58,296 nt of DNA from Pseudonocardia autotrophica (GCF_000717175.1 NZ_JNYD01000034.1:1-58296); one strand, 5' to 3'. Positions 1 to 8,311 are shown, numbered from the stretch's first letter. Translations and numbers: made by a program. Notes: generated by a model from the sequence alone, not told the origin.

Positions 1-1
1 C

Positions 2-178
2 GGCGTCATCACAGAGCGCCGGGCGGAGAACTTCCGGCTCGTCTCCTACGACACCCCCAAGGGCTGCATCGCCGCCTACTACCCCGAAACCAACCCCCTG
101 GTCCCCCTCGACTCCCAGGCCCTCGAGTCGGGCACCCCCACCTCGAAATGGGTCGTCGTCCGCCTCGAACGGGCGTGA
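2..178 (+). CDS. C-terminal fragment of molybdopterin oxidoreductase (FdhF/YdeP-like)
   Basis: The last 58 codons of a gene that begins left of the window, ending in TGA at 176-178. The peptide contains a GCIAAYYPETNPLVPLD stretch and ends VVVRLERA. This resembles the C-terminal cap of the molybdopterin-dinucleotide-binding domain in FdhF/YdeP-type oxidoreductases, where a G-C/A-A-Y-(F/Y)-P-E-(A/T)-N-x-L-V-P-L-D segment lies near the end. No cofactor or Fe-S motif is within the window, so the assignment rests on this tail alone. Substrate unknown. The gene converges on the aminotransferase operon, with repeat copy 1 in between. Confidence 0.6.
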   Translation, partial: GVITERRAENFRLVSYDTPKGCIAAYYPETNPLVPLDSQALESGTPTSKWVVVRLERA

Positions 179-220
179 GAACACGTCGGCGCGGCAACCC
201 CGCCGAACCCGCCTGACCTC

Positions 221-260
221 GTGAGTGGCGATAGTCGCTCTAGCGACTATCGCCACTCAC
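221..260. repeat. 40-bp stop-codon-linked palindrome, copy 1
   Basis: Left arm GTGAGTGGCGATAGTCGCT (221-239) pairs perfectly with 242-260, leaving two central bases. The element is between two convergent genes. On the minus strand the aminotransferase ends CTG TGA, and that TGA (257-259) is bases 2-4 of the palindrome, so the repeat supplies the stop codon. There is no T-run after the stem. Other copies are at 9373, 19077 and 35303. Confidence 0.9.
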
Positions 261-1399
261 AGCGGACGAAGTCGCTGGACCGCCTCGCGGAGCACCTCGT
301 CGCGCTTGCAGAAGGCGAAGCGCAGGAGGGTCGGGGTGAGGTGCGGGTCGTCGCAGAACACGCTGACCGGCACCGCGGCCACGCCGAGCCGCTCGGGCAT
401 GGCGCGGGCGTAGGCGGCGGCGTCGGTCACGCCGAGCGGGGCGAGGTCGGCGACCACGAAGTACGTGCCGCTCGGCTCGAACACCCGCATCCCGGCCTCG
501 CGCAGGCCGTCGGCCAGCAGGTCCCGCTTCGGCCGCAGGTCGCCGGAGATCGCGGCGAACACGTCGTCGGGCAGGGCGAGGGCGTTCGCGACGGCCGGCT
601 GGAACGGAGCGCCGCCGGCGAAGGTCAGGAACTGCTTCACCGCCCGCACGGCCGCGACGAGCTCGGCCGGCCCGTGCACCCAGCCGATCTTCCAGCCCGT
701 CACGGAGAAGGTCTTGCCGGCGCTGGAGATCGTGAGCGTGCGCTCGGCCATGCCCGGCAGCGTGGCCATCGGGACGTGCTCGGCCCCGAAGGTCATGTGC
801 TCGTAGACCTCGTCCGTGATCACGACGGCGTCGTGCTCGATCGCGAGGTCCCCGATCGCGCGCAGGGTGTCCCGGCCGAACACCGCGCCCGTCGGGTTGT
901 GCGGGGTGTTGACCAGCACCGCCCGCGTGCGCGGCCCGAACGCCGCCCGCAGCTCGGCCGGGTCGGGCTGGAAGTCCGGGGCGCGCAGCGCGACGGTCCG
1001 GCGCGTGGCCCCGGCCATCGCGATCACGGCCGGGTAGGAGTCGTAGTAGGGCTCGAAGACCACGACCTCGTCGCCCGGCTCGCAGAGCGCGATCACCGCC
1101 GACGCGATCGCCTCGGTGGCGCCCATGGTGACGAGCACATCGGCGGGATCGACGGAGAGGGAGTGGAAGCGCTTCTGGTGCGCCGCCACCGCCTCGCGCA
1201 GCGCCGGCAGGCCCGGGGCCGGCGGGTACTGGTTGACCCCGCCCTCGATGATCGCCGCGGCGGCGTCGGCCAGCAGCGATGCCGGCCCGTCCGTGTCCGG
1301 GAAGCCCTGCCCGAGGTTGATCGCGCCGGTGCGGACGGCGAGCTGGGTGATCTCCGCGAAGATCGTGGACGTGAAGGGGCGCAGCCGCGGGACCAGCAT
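257..1399 (-). CDS. PLP-dependent class I/II aminotransferase
   Basis: A 380-aa fold-type I aminotransferase. NTPHNPTG is at residues 164-171, the cofactor Asp is in ITDEVYEHM (D196), and the Schiff-base lysine is in SSAGKTFSVTGWK (K229). The early INLGQGFPD motif (about 28-35) and overall pattern fit the methionine/kynurenine/glutamine aminotransferase group (YbdL/KAT-like), which uses cytosolic amino and keto acids; the exact substrate is not readable. ATG at 1397-1399 is chosen; a GTG three codons upstream is possible. It begins 2 bp after the stop of the aldolase-like gene, so the two are probably translationally coupled. Its stop codon lies inside repeat copy 1. Confidence 0.9.
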   Translation of the reverse strand: MLVPRLRPFTSTIFAEITQLAVRTGAINLGQGFPDTDGPASLLADAAAAIIEGGVNQYPPAPGLPALREAVAAHQKRFHSLSVDPADVLVTMGATEAIASAVIALCEPGDEVVVFEPYYDSYPAVIAMAGATRRTVALRAPDFQPDPAELRAAFGPRTRAVLVNTPHNPTGAVFGRDTLRAIGDLAIEHDAVVITDEVYEHMTFGAEHVPMATLPGMAERTLTISSAGKTFSVTGWKIGWVHGPAELVAAVRAVKQFLTFAGGAPFQPAVANALALPDDVFAAISGDLRPKRDLLADGLREAGMRVFEPSGTYFVVADLAPLGVTDAAAYARAMPERLGVAAVPVSVFCDDPHLTPTLLRFAFCKRDEVLREAVQRLRPL

Positions 1400-1401
1400 G
1401 G

Positions 1402-2397
1402 CTACCACCCTCGCATGTCCACGGCCCAGCGCTCGGCGACCTGCTCGCCGTCGACCAGCCACATCGCATCGTGCAGCGCGACGGTCGGGTCGACGTGCGC
1501 CGGCACCACCCGGATCCGGTCGCCGACCCGCAGCCGCAGGTCCCCGGGCGCGAACGTGGTGTGCTCGTCCGAGCAGAACCAGACCTGGGCGCCGGGGATG
1601 GTCGGGTTGCCGTGGTCCATGCCCAGCGCCTTGAGCCCGACGTCGACGACCGCCCACTCCGCCGACATCGAGATCACCGTGCCCAGTACGAACACCGCCT
1701 GCTCGAACGGGTGCCCGAGCTGGGTGTAGGCGCTGTCCATCAGCGCGTACGAGCCGGCCTGGATCTCGGTGGCCCACTCGTTCACGTCGTACGTGCCGGT
1801 GCCGCCGGCGCTGACGAGCTCGCCGCCGACGTCCCGGGCCGCGGCCGCGAGCTTCTCCATCGCCTCGCGCACGAGCCGGCGCCGCTCCTCGGCGGGCTGG
1901 ACCATCATCAGGTGGCCCTCGTAGCCCATCACGCCGCGCACCTCGAGGCCGTTGCGCCGGGCGAGATCGGCCAGCTCGCCGGCCCGCTCGGGCGGGCAGC
2001 CGCAGCGGGGCAGGCCGACGTTCACGTCGATCACCACCTCGAGGACGTTGCCGCGCAACGCCGCCGCGATCGTCTCCCGGGAGTCGACGGCCAGGGTGAT
2101 CCGGGCGCCGTCGCGGACGAGCTTGCCGAGCCGGGAGGCGTCGACGACCTCGTTGGCCAGCAGCAGGTCGCCGCCGAGGCCGTGCTCCGCCATGACCTCG
2201 CACTCGCGGATCGTGGCGCAGGTGAAGCCGGGATGGCCGTTGTCGCGCTGCCAGCGCGCGAGCGACGTGCACTTGTGCGCCTTGACGTGCGGGCGCAGCC
2301 GGGCGCCGGGGAGCGCGGCGCTCATGGTGTCGAGGTTGCGGCGCAGGGCCCCGCGCTCGACGAGCAGCGCGGGGGTGGTGAGGTCGTCGACGCGCAC
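1402..2397 (-). CDS. DSD1-family PLP enzyme, D-threonine aldolase-like
   Basis: A 331-aa fold-type III (alanine racemase-like) enzyme. The N-terminal HVKAHK motif (37-42) holds the PLP lysine. Near the C terminus AHVDP places His301 and Asp303 in a HxD metal site. Family knowledge: D-threonine and 3-hydroxy-D-aspartate aldolases carry HxD, whereas zinc D-serine dehydratases carry HxC. An aldolase splitting a beta-hydroxy-D-amino acid into glycine and an aldehyde is therefore more likely than a dehydratase. GTG start at 2395-2397. It lies between ephD (9 bp upstream) and the aminotransferase, in one leftward operon. Confidence 0.82.
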   Translation of the reverse strand: MRVDDLTTPALLVERGALRRNLDTMSAALPGARLRPHVKAHKCTSLARWQRDNGHPGFTCATIRECEVMAEHGLGGDLLLANEVVDASRLGKLVRDGARITLAVDSRETIAAALRGNVLEVVIDVNVGLPRCGCPPERAGELADLARRNGLEVRGVMGYEGHLMMVQPAEERRRLVREAMEKLAAAARDVGGELVSAGGTGTYDVNEWATEIQAGSYALMDSAYTQLGHPFEQAVFVLGTVISMSAEWAVVDVGLKALGMDHGNPTIPGAQVWFCSDEHTTFAPGDLRLRVGDRIRVVPAHVDPTVALHDAMWLVDGEQVAERWAVDMRGW

Positions 2398-2406
2398 GTG
2401 CGGACG

Positions 2407-4077
2407 CTACATGCTCGGGACGGGCAGGCGGGCGAGGCGGCGGAGGGCGCCGGGAGCCACCTTGGACAGTGCGTAGGCGGTGCGGCTCTCCACTGTGAGC
2501 AGCTGGATCGGCCGGTTCGCCTCGACGGCGGCGACCACCGCGTCGGCCACCTTGTCCAGCGGGTACCGGCGGCGCTTGAGCAGCCGGTCGGCGGAGCGGC
2601 GCCGCTCGGCCGCCGTCGCGTCGTCGACCCCGACGAACCGCGCGGAGCCGCCGATGCCGGTGGGCAGGAAGCCGGGGCACAGGGCCGTGACGCCGATGTC
2701 GTCGACCGCGAGCTCGGCGCGCAGGCACTCCGACAACATCAGCACCGCGGACTTGGTGGCGCAGTAGGCGGGCAGGAAGGTCGTCGGGGTGAACGCGGCG
2801 GCGGAGGCCACGTTGACCAGGTGCCCGCCCTCGCCGCGCTCACGCATCCGGGCCGCGAACAGCCGGCAGCCGTGCACCACGCCCATCAGGTTGACGTCGA
2901 CGATCGCCCGCCAGTCCGCGGGCTCGTGGGCGAGGAAGGGGCCGGAAACCGCGATGCCGGCGTTGTTGACCACGACGTCCGGCACCCCGACCTCCGCGCA
3001 CACCCGGTCGGCGAACGCGGCCATCGCGTCGGGGTCGGCCACGTCGACCTGGTAGGCGTGCCCTCCGGTCTCGAAGGCCGTCTGCCGCGCCGTCGAGAGC
3101 TCCTTGTCCGCCGCGACGACCACCGCGCCCCGCCGTGCGAAGCCGCGGGCCACCGCCCGGCCGATCCCGCTGCCCGCACCGGTCACCAGCACGACCCGGT
3201 CGGTCCACCGGCCCGGGGTCGGTCGCGTGCGGCGCGGCGCCCCGGTGGGCGCGGACACGGCGTCGACCAGCTCGCGCACGCAGCGCGCGACCACCTCCGG
3301 GCGGCTGCGGGGCAGCCAGTGCCCGCCCGCCACCCTGCGGAACCGGAAGTCGTCGGCGAACCGCTCGGCGCTCGCCTGCAGGGCCTCCGTGACGTACCGG
3401 TCCCCGGACGGGGCCAGGACCTGCACCGGGACCTCCGTGCGCCGCTCCCCGCCGCCGCGGCCGAGGTTGGCGCGGTAGAGCTCGAGCCCGCGCACGGCGT
3501 CGCGCGCCGCGGGCCGCGGGATCCCCTCCCGGCGGGCGACGAGCCCACCCGCCAGGCCCGAGCGCCAGGCCAGCTCGGGCAGCACCGGCAGCCGGAAGAA
3601 CCCGACGTACCAGGAGCGGCGCAACTGCCGGAGCCGGTCACGCAGCCGCGCGCTGCGCCCGAACGCCCCGATGTGCGCCAGGGACGGGCCGGAGATCGAG
3701 GTGTAGGAGGCGAACCGCGTGCGCAGCGCCGGGTCGGTGACGGCGTGCCAGCCCTGGATCGAGCCCCAGTCGTGCGCGAGCAGGTGCACCGGCCGGTCGG
3801 GGGCGACGGCGTCGAGCACCGCGACCAGGTCGGCCGCCAGCCGCTCGACCCGGTACCCCTCGCGGTCCGCCGGGGCCTGCGACGCGCCCGCGCCGCGGAC
3901 GTCGTAGGTCACCACCCGGAAGGTGTCGGCCAGCAGGGGGACGACGCCGTCCCACACCGTGTGGTCGTCCGGGTAGCCGTGCACCGCGACGACGACCGGG
4001 GCGCCCTCCGGGCCGGTGACGTGGACGGCCAGGTCCAGGCCGTCCGGGGTGCGGACGGTACGTGCCTCGCTGCGCAT
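2407..4077 (-). CDS. ephD: EphD-like fusion: epoxide hydrolase plus short-chain dehydrogenase
   Basis: A 556-aa two-domain protein. Residues about 8-275 form an alpha/beta hydrolase: HGYP oxyanion motif (33-36), HDWGS nucleophile elbow with Asp103 (Asp is the nucleophile of epoxide hydrolases and haloalkane dehalogenases), and likely catalytic His in GGHW (253). Residues about 290-556 form an SDR: TGAGSGIG cofactor loop (299-306), NNAG (371-374), Ser425, and YCATK (Tyr438, Lys442). This order matches mycobacterial EphD, which acts on epoxy-mycolic acids; the native substrate here is unknown. ATG at 4075-4077; a TACGCT -10-like element lies 7 nt upstream, so the mRNA may be leaderless. First gene of the operon with the aldolase-like gene and aminotransferase. 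Confidence 0.9.
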   Translation of the reverse strand: MRSEARTVRTPDGLDLAVHVTGPEGAPVVVAVHGYPDDHTVWDGVVPLLADTFRVVTYDVRGAGASQAPADREGYRVERLAADLVAVLDAVAPDRPVHLLAHDWGSIQGWHAVTDPALRTRFASYTSISGPSLAHIGAFGRSARLRDRLRQLRRSWYVGFFRLPVLPELAWRSGLAGGLVARREGIPRPAARDAVRGLELYRANLGRGGGERRTEVPVQVLAPSGDRYVTEALQASAERFADDFRFRRVAGGHWLPRSRPEVVARCVRELVDAVSAPTGAPRRTRPTPGRWTDRVVLVTGAGSGIGRAVARGFARRGAVVVAADKELSTARQTAFETGGHAYQVDVADPDAMAAFADRVCAEVGVPDVVVNNAGIAVSGPFLAHEPADWRAIVDVNLMGVVHGCRLFAARMRERGEGGHLVNVASAAAFTPTTFLPAYCATKSAVLMLSECLRAELAVDDIGVTALCPGFLPTGIGGSARFVGVDDATAAERRRSADRLLKRRRYPLDKVADAVVAAVEANRPIQLLTVESRTAYALSKVAPGALRRLARLPVPSM

Positions 4078-4092
4078 GGGGCCGAGCGTAGC

Positions 4093-4104
4093 TACTCGCG
4101 AGTA
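4093..4104. promoter_or_regulatory. Palindrome TACTCGCGAGTA in ephD/MFS divergent promoter
   Basis: A perfect 12-bp palindrome just upstream of the TACGCT element (4085-4090) that probably starts ephD transcription. This position suits an operator for a TetR-like repressor. No cognate regulator is adjacent. The rest of the 4078-4230 gap shows no other clear element. Confidence 0.35.
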
Positions 4105-4230
4105 CGTGACCCATGACACACCTGTTCGGGGAACCGGAACAGCACGCCGGTCATCGGGCCTTGAACCACCCGGAACACCACCGGCGGGTACGAACCGCGA
4201 CCGAGCGACGTCGCCGGGCGATCCGGACCC

Positions 4231-5538
4231 GTGAGTACCAGGAAGGCCCCGCCGTTGCCCACACCACCAGCGACACCCGCGCCCACGACGCCCGGCCGCG
4301 CGCGCATCGCCCTGCTGCTGGGCGCACTGATCGCGCTCGGCCCGCTCACCATCGACATGTACCTGCCCGCGCTGCCGGGCATCGCGACCGAGCTGCAGAC
4401 GTCCTCGTCGACGATCCAGCTCACCCTCACCGGCACGCTGATCGGCCTGGCGTTCGGCCAGCTGTTCATCGGCCCGCTCGCCGACGCCGTCGGCCGCCGC
4501 AAGCCCCTCCTCGCCGGCACGGCGCTGCACGTCGTGTCCTCGCTGCTCATCGTGGTCGCGCCGAACGTCGAGGTGCTCGGCGTGCTGCGCGTGCTGCAGG
4601 GCGTCGGGTCCGCCGCCGGCGCGGTCGTCGCGATGGCCGTGGTCCGCGACCTGTTCACCGGCCGCGCCGCGGCCACCCTGCTCTCCCGGCTGATGCTCGT
4701 GATGGGCGCGGCCCCGGTGCTCGCCCCGACCCTCGGCGGGGAACTGCTGCGGGTCGCGGACTGGCGCGGCGTGTTCGTCGCGCTGGCCGTGTACGGCCTG
4801 GTCATCCTGGGCGTGCTGTACTTCGCCCTCGGCGAGACGCTGCCGCCGGAGCGCCGCCGCAGCGCCGCCGTCGGACCCACCCTGCGGGCCTACGGCGCGC
4901 TCTTCCGCGACCGCGTCTACGTCGGCCTGATCCTGGTCGCCGGGTTCGCGATGGCCGGCATGTTCGGCTACGTCTCCGGGTCCAGCTTCGTGTTCCAGCA
5001 GGAGTTCGGGCTCGACGCCCAGCAGTTCGGCCTGCTGTTCGGCGCCGGCGCGATCTTCCTGATCGGGGCGACGCAGGCCAACGCCGCGCTGCTGCGCCGC
5101 TTCGAGCCGCGGCAGCTGCTGCTCACCGCCAGCGTGTCCGGGACCGTCGCCGCGGCCGTGCTCGCCCTGCTCGCCGGTACCGGGACCGGCGGACTCGTCG
5201 GCGTGGTCGTGCCGCTCTGGGCGGTGCTGGCCTCGGTCGGGCTCGCCCTGCCCAACGCCCCGGCGCTCGCCCTCTCCCGGCACGGCGAGCGCGCCGGCAC
5301 CGCGGCGGCGCTGCTCGGCGCGGTCCAGTTCGGGGTCGGCGCCCTGACCTCCCCGGTCGTCGGGCTGCTCGGCAACGACGCGCTGGCCATGGGGCTGACC
5401 ATCGCCGGCTCGCAGGTGCTCGCGCTGACCATGCTGCTCGCCGTCGTCCGGCCCTGGACGCTGGGGAACATCGACGAGGAGAGCGCCCCCGCCGCCGTCG
5501 AGCCCGAGCTCGTGGACGAGCGTCCCGCCGTCGCCTGA
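4231..5538 (+). CDS. Bcr/CflA-family multidrug efflux MFS transporter
   Basis: A 435-aa inner-membrane proton antiporter of the 12-TM DHA1 type. TIDMYLPALP in TM1 is the hallmark of Bcr/CflA exporters, and ADAVGRRK between TM2 and TM3 is MFS motif A. A hydrophilic Pro/Thr-rich head and an acidic tail flank the membrane core. Family members export bicyclomycin, chloramphenicol or cysteine-related compounds; the substrate here cannot be told. GTG start at 4231. Divergent from ephD; followed by a strong hairpin before the convergent padR gene. Confidence 0.9.
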   Translation: MSTRKAPPLPTPPATPAPTTPGRARIALLLGALIALGPLTIDMYLPALPGIATELQTSSSTIQLTLTGTLIGLAFGQLFIGPLADAVGRRKPLLAGTALHVVSSLLIVVAPNVEVLGVLRVLQGVGSAAGAVVAMAVVRDLFTGRAAATLLSRLMLVMGAAPVLAPTLGGELLRVADWRGVFVALAVYGLVILGVLYFALGETLPPERRRSAAVGPTLRAYGALFRDRVYVGLILVAGFAMAGMFGYVSGSSFVFQQEFGLDAQQFGLLFGAGAIFLIGATQANAALLRRFEPRQLLLTASVSGTVAAAVLALLAGTGTGGLVGVVVPLWAVLASVGLALPNAPALALSRHGERAGTAAALLGAVQFGVGALTSPVVGLLGNDALAMGLTIAGSQVLALTMLLAVVRPWTLGNIDEESAPAAVEPELVDERPAVA

Positions 5539-5566
5539 CCGGCACCACCGCCTGATCCGCACCCCA

Positions 5567-5599
5567 CCGACGGCCCCGGCCCGCGCCCGGGGCCGTCGG
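5567..5599. terminator. Bidirectional hairpin terminator between MFS and padR
   Basis: Stem CCGACGGCCCCGG (5567-5579) pairs perfectly with 5587-5599 across a 7-nt loop. It is in the convergent gap between the MFS gene and the PadR gene, with only a weak T-rich tail (CGTTCTC), as is common in high-GC actinobacteria. Confidence 0.75.
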
Positions 5600-5625
5600 C
5601 GTTCTCGGGGCTCTCGCGGGAGCGC

Positions 5626-6159
5626 TCAGGCCCCCTGCTCGCGCTCCAGGCGCTCGATCGCCCACCGCGCCCAGTCACGGACCGCCTCATACTGCCGCAG
5701 CCCGAACTCCGCCGCGAGCTGGCCGAATCCCTCCGCGCCGGTCATCGGTGCGTCGGCGTGCTCCTCCCGGACCTTCCGCAGGTCGGTGACGCCCTGGTCG
5801 GTGGCCTCGGCGATCCGGTGGAGCACGACGAGCGCGTCGGCCGGCTCGAGCGCGGACAGCAGGAACATGCGCAGCACCTGCTCGTTGCGGACCTTGGCCT
5901 GCTTCGGCGGGGTCAGCAGCCAGGTGCGCAGCTCCTCGCGGCCCGCCGGGGTGACGTCGTAGGTCCGCGCGCCCCGGGCGCCCTCGTGCGCGACCTCCAC
6001 CAGGCCGGCCTCGGCCATCCGGTTCAGCTCCGGGTAGATGCTCGTGTGGCCCGCCTGCCAGGCGTACCGGCCCAGGTCGCGCTCGAAGGCCTTGGTCAGC
6101 TCGTACCCGCTCCGGGGGTGGACGGAGAGCAGACCCAGCAGTGCGTGCGACAGCGACAT
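5626..6159 (-). CDS. PadR-family transcriptional regulator
   Basis: A 177-aa PadR protein. The N-terminal winged helix starts SLSHALLGLLSVHPRSGYELTKAF, followed by the wing region RTYDVTPAGREELRTWL and a C-terminal dimerising helix bundle. The ATG at 6157-6159 is preferred over the GTG at 6163-6165 because an AGGTAGG ribosome-binding site is 8 nt before the ATG but only 2 nt before the GTG. Divergent from the carotenoid oxygenase gene. The intergenic ATGT-N8-ACAT site strongly suggests it represses itself and that gene. Effectors of this family are often phenolic or hydrophobic compounds. Confidence 0.92.
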   Translation of the reverse strand: MSLSHALLGLLSVHPRSGYELTKAFERDLGRYAWQAGHTSIYPELNRMAEAGLVEVAHEGARGARTYDVTPAGREELRTWLLTPPKQAKVRNEQVLRMFLLSALEPADALVVLHRIAEATDQGVTDLRKVREEHADAPMTGAEGFGQLAAEFGLRQYEAVRDWARWAIERLEREQGA

Positions 6160-6184
6160 GCGCACAGCCTACCTGTCGAACCCG

Positions 6185-6204
6185 ACATGTCAGTATTGAC
6201 ATGT
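6185..6204. promoter_or_regulatory. PadR operator
   Basis: ACATGTCA (6185-6192) and TGACATGT (6197-6204) are perfect inverted repeats separated by GTAT. This contains the canonical PadR signature ATGT-N8-ACAT (6187-6202). A TTGACA -35-like hexamer (6196-6201) overlaps the right half-site, pointing toward the carotenoid oxygenase. Confidence 0.85.
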
Positions 6205-6232
6205 AGTGCATGGAGGGTGCACCGTTCTCCCC

Positions 6233-7597
6233 ATGACGACGACGGAGACGCCGCTCTACCTGCAGGGCCACCTCGCCCCGGTGCCGGACGAGATCGAGGC
6301 CGTCGACCTGCCCGTCACGGGAACGCTCCCACCGGAGCTCACCGGCCGGTACCTCCGTAACGGGCCCAACCCGCTGCCGGGCGAGAACGCCGGGCACTGG
6401 TTCGCGGGCCACGGGATGCTGCACGGCGTCCGACTCCGGGAGGGCCGCGCCGAGTGGTACCGCAACCGCTGGGTCCGCACCGGTGCGCTGGAGGGCCACC
6501 CCTTCGTGCGCCCGGACGGGACCTTCGACCGCACCGCCGTCCACGCCAACACCCACGTGATCGAGCACGGCGGGCGGATCCTGGCGCTGGTGGAGAACGG
6601 CCTCCCGTACGTCGTGACGCCGGAGCTCGAGACCGTCGGCCCGGACGACTTCGCCGGCCGCCTCACCACGGCGATGACCGCGCACCCCAAGACCGACCCG
6701 GTCACCGGGGACCTGCACTTCTTCGGCTACTCGCCGCTGCCGCCGTACCTCACCTACCACCGGCTCTCGGCGGGCGGCGAGCTCGTGGAGAGCGCCGAGG
6801 TCCCGGTCGCCGGGCCGACGATGATGCACGACTTCGCCGTCACCGCCCGGCACGCCGTGTTCCTCGACCTGCCGATGACCTTCCAGATGCGGGCCGGCCT
6901 GCCCTACGGCTGGGACGACGCGTACGGCGCGCGGCTCGGCGTCATGCCGCTGGACCGGCCCGGCGCGGTGCGGTGGTTCGAGATCGACCCCTGCTACGTC
7001 TTCCACGTCGGCAACGCGTACGAGGACGAGGCGGGACGGATCGTGCTCGACGTCGCCCGCTACACGCGCGACGCCATCGCGGCCACCTGGCAGGCCATCG
7101 GCCCGAGCCCGTCCGGGCACGCGGCGGCCGCCGCGGCCGCGGGCGTCGCCACGCTGCACCGCTGGACGATCGACCCGGCCGCCGGGACCGTCGCCCAGGC
7201 CCAGCTCTCCGAGGCGGGCCTGGAGTTCCCGACCGTCGACGACGAACGGGTCGGCCGGCCGAACCGGTACCTCTACGCCGTGTCCGACACCGAGGGGATC
7301 CTGCAGCACGACGCCGAGCGCGGCACGGTCGCGGCGCACGGGCTCGGGCCGGACGTCGTCGCCGGAGAGGCCGTGTTCGTCCCGTCCGGGGCGCCGGACC
7401 GCGCCGAGGCGGACGGCTGGCTGCTCTCCATCACCACCACCCGGGACGGCAAGGCCTCCGAACTGCTGGTGCTCGACGCCACGGACGTCGCCGGTGCGCC
7501 CGTCGCGCGGGTGACGCTGCCGCGCGGCGTGCCCGCGGGCTTCCACGGCTCGTGGATCCCCGACGAGGACGTTCGACGGTCTACCTGCTGCCCGTAG
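6233..7597 (+). CDS. Carotenoid cleavage oxygenase (RPE65/CCO family)
   Basis: A 454-aa seven-bladed beta-propeller non-haem iron dioxygenase. The N-terminal YLRNGPNPLP signature (40-49) is present. The four expected Fe(II) histidines are readable in AHPKTDP (H151), MMHDF (H199), FHVGNAYE (H258) and FHGSW (H438). Family members cleave carotenoids, apocarotenoids, stilbenes or lignostilbenes with O2; a phenolic stilbenoid substrate would fit PadR control, but that is inference. ATG at 6233 is chosen over GTG 6206, because residues encoded before 6233 look unlike the family and overlap the operator/promoter. The last eight residues (DVRRSTCCP) go beyond the usual C terminus. Confidence 0.92.
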   Translation: MTTTETPLYLQGHLAPVPDEIEAVDLPVTGTLPPELTGRYLRNGPNPLPGENAGHWFAGHGMLHGVRLREGRAEWYRNRWVRTGALEGHPFVRPDGTFDRTAVHANTHVIEHGGRILALVENGLPYVVTPELETVGPDDFAGRLTTAMTAHPKTDPVTGDLHFFGYSPLPPYLTYHRLSAGGELVESAEVPVAGPTMMHDFAVTARHAVFLDLPMTFQMRAGLPYGWDDAYGARLGVMPLDRPGAVRWFEIDPCYVFHVGNAYEDEAGRIVLDVARYTRDAIAATWQAIGPSPSGHAAAAAAAGVATLHRWTIDPAAGTVAQAQLSEAGLEFPTVDDERVGRPNRYLYAVSDTEGILQHDAERGTVAAHGLGPDVVAGEAVFVPSGAPDRAEADGWLLSITTTRDGKASELLVLDATDVAGAPVARVTLPRGVPAGFHGSWIPDEDVRRSTCCP

Positions 7598-7611
7598 ACG
7601 TCTCGGTCGAC

Positions 7612-7713
7612 GTGACCGAGGCGCTGTGGATCGCCACGTTCGTCGGGCTCATGGTGTGGAACGGCTGGTACGTGCGGCGGGCGCAGAAGCGACGGGCCGC
7701 GGGTCGCCCGTAA
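7612..7713 (+). CDS. Possible 33-aa single-TM protein
   Basis: GTG at 7612 opens a 33-codon frame ending TAA 7711-7713. It encodes a hydrophobic stretch (ALWIATFVGLMVWNGWYV) followed by a strongly basic tail, an inside-positive single-span membrane protein pattern. It starts 15 bp after the carotenoid oxygenase stop and overlaps the 3' end of the convergent yczE-like gene by 65 bp. No clear ribosome-binding site. Could be fortuitous. Confidence 0.3.
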   Translation: MTEALWIATFVGLMVWNGWYVRRAQKRRAAGRP

Positions 7714-8311
7714 CCCGGAACAGCGGGAGGAACGCCTGCGTGAGCGGGCCGATCGCCAGCGCGTAGAGCGCCGTCCCGATCCCGACGGTGCCGCCGAGCA
7801 GCCAGCCGGTGGCCAGCACCACGACCTCGATCGCCGTCCGCACCAGCCGGATCGACCGGCCGGTGCGGGCGGCGAGTCCCGTCATCAGGCCGTCCCGCGG
7901 GCCCGGGCCGAGCCGCGCGCCGATGTACGCGGCCGAGGCCACGCCGTTGAGCACGATCCCGCCGACCATCAGCCCGACCCGCGCGGGCCAGGTGTGGGCC
8001 TCGGGGATCAGGGCCAGGGCGGCGTCGACGGACACGGCGATCACCACGACGTTGGCCACGGTCCCCACGCCCGGGCGCTGCCGCAGCGGGATCCACAGCA
8101 GCAGCACCACGGCGCCGGTGATCGCGGTGATCAGCCCGAAGCTCAGCGGCAGCCGCGTCTCCAGGCCCTGGTGCAGGACGTCCCACGGGTTGAGCCCGAG
8201 CGCCCCGCGGACCTGCATCGCCATGGAGGTGCCATAGAGGGCGAGGCCGGCGAGCAGCTGCGGGAGCCGGCGGAGCGGGGCGTGCGTGACGGGGAGCGGG
8301 CGGAGATCCAC
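7649..8311 (-). CDS. YczE/YitT-type integral membrane protein
   Basis: A 220-aa membrane protein with about five hydrophobic helices. The signature GLGLNPWDVLHQGL lies after TM1, and a second conserved loop reads RLGPGPRDGLM, both typical of the YczE/YyaS group. Function is unknown; Bacillus YczE sits beside the surfactin locus. The GTG at 8309-8311 is chosen because it gives a short N terminus before TM1. Upstream extension needs a TTG start and adds a non-conserved basic head. Its ribosome-binding site is poor. Divergent from folD. Confidence 0.75.
   Translation of the reverse strand: MDLRPLPVTHAPLRRLPQLLAGLALYGTSMAMQVRGALGLNPWDVLHQGLETRLPLSFGLITAITGAVVLLLWIPLRQRPGVGTVANVVVIAVSVDAALALIPEAHTWPARVGLMVGGIVLNGVASAAYIGARLGPGPRDGLMTGLAARTGRSIRLVRTAIEVVVLATGWLLGGTVGIGTALYALAIGPLTQAFLPLFRVTGDPRPVASAPAARTSRSTP

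Noticed and set aside
4078..5562. Very long minus-strand open frame running from ephD across the MFS gene
   Set aside because: The part opposite the MFS gene is low-complexity Gly/Arg/Gln/His sequence, a GC-rich antisense shadow. The real ephD begins at 4077 with a recognisable hydrolase N terminus.
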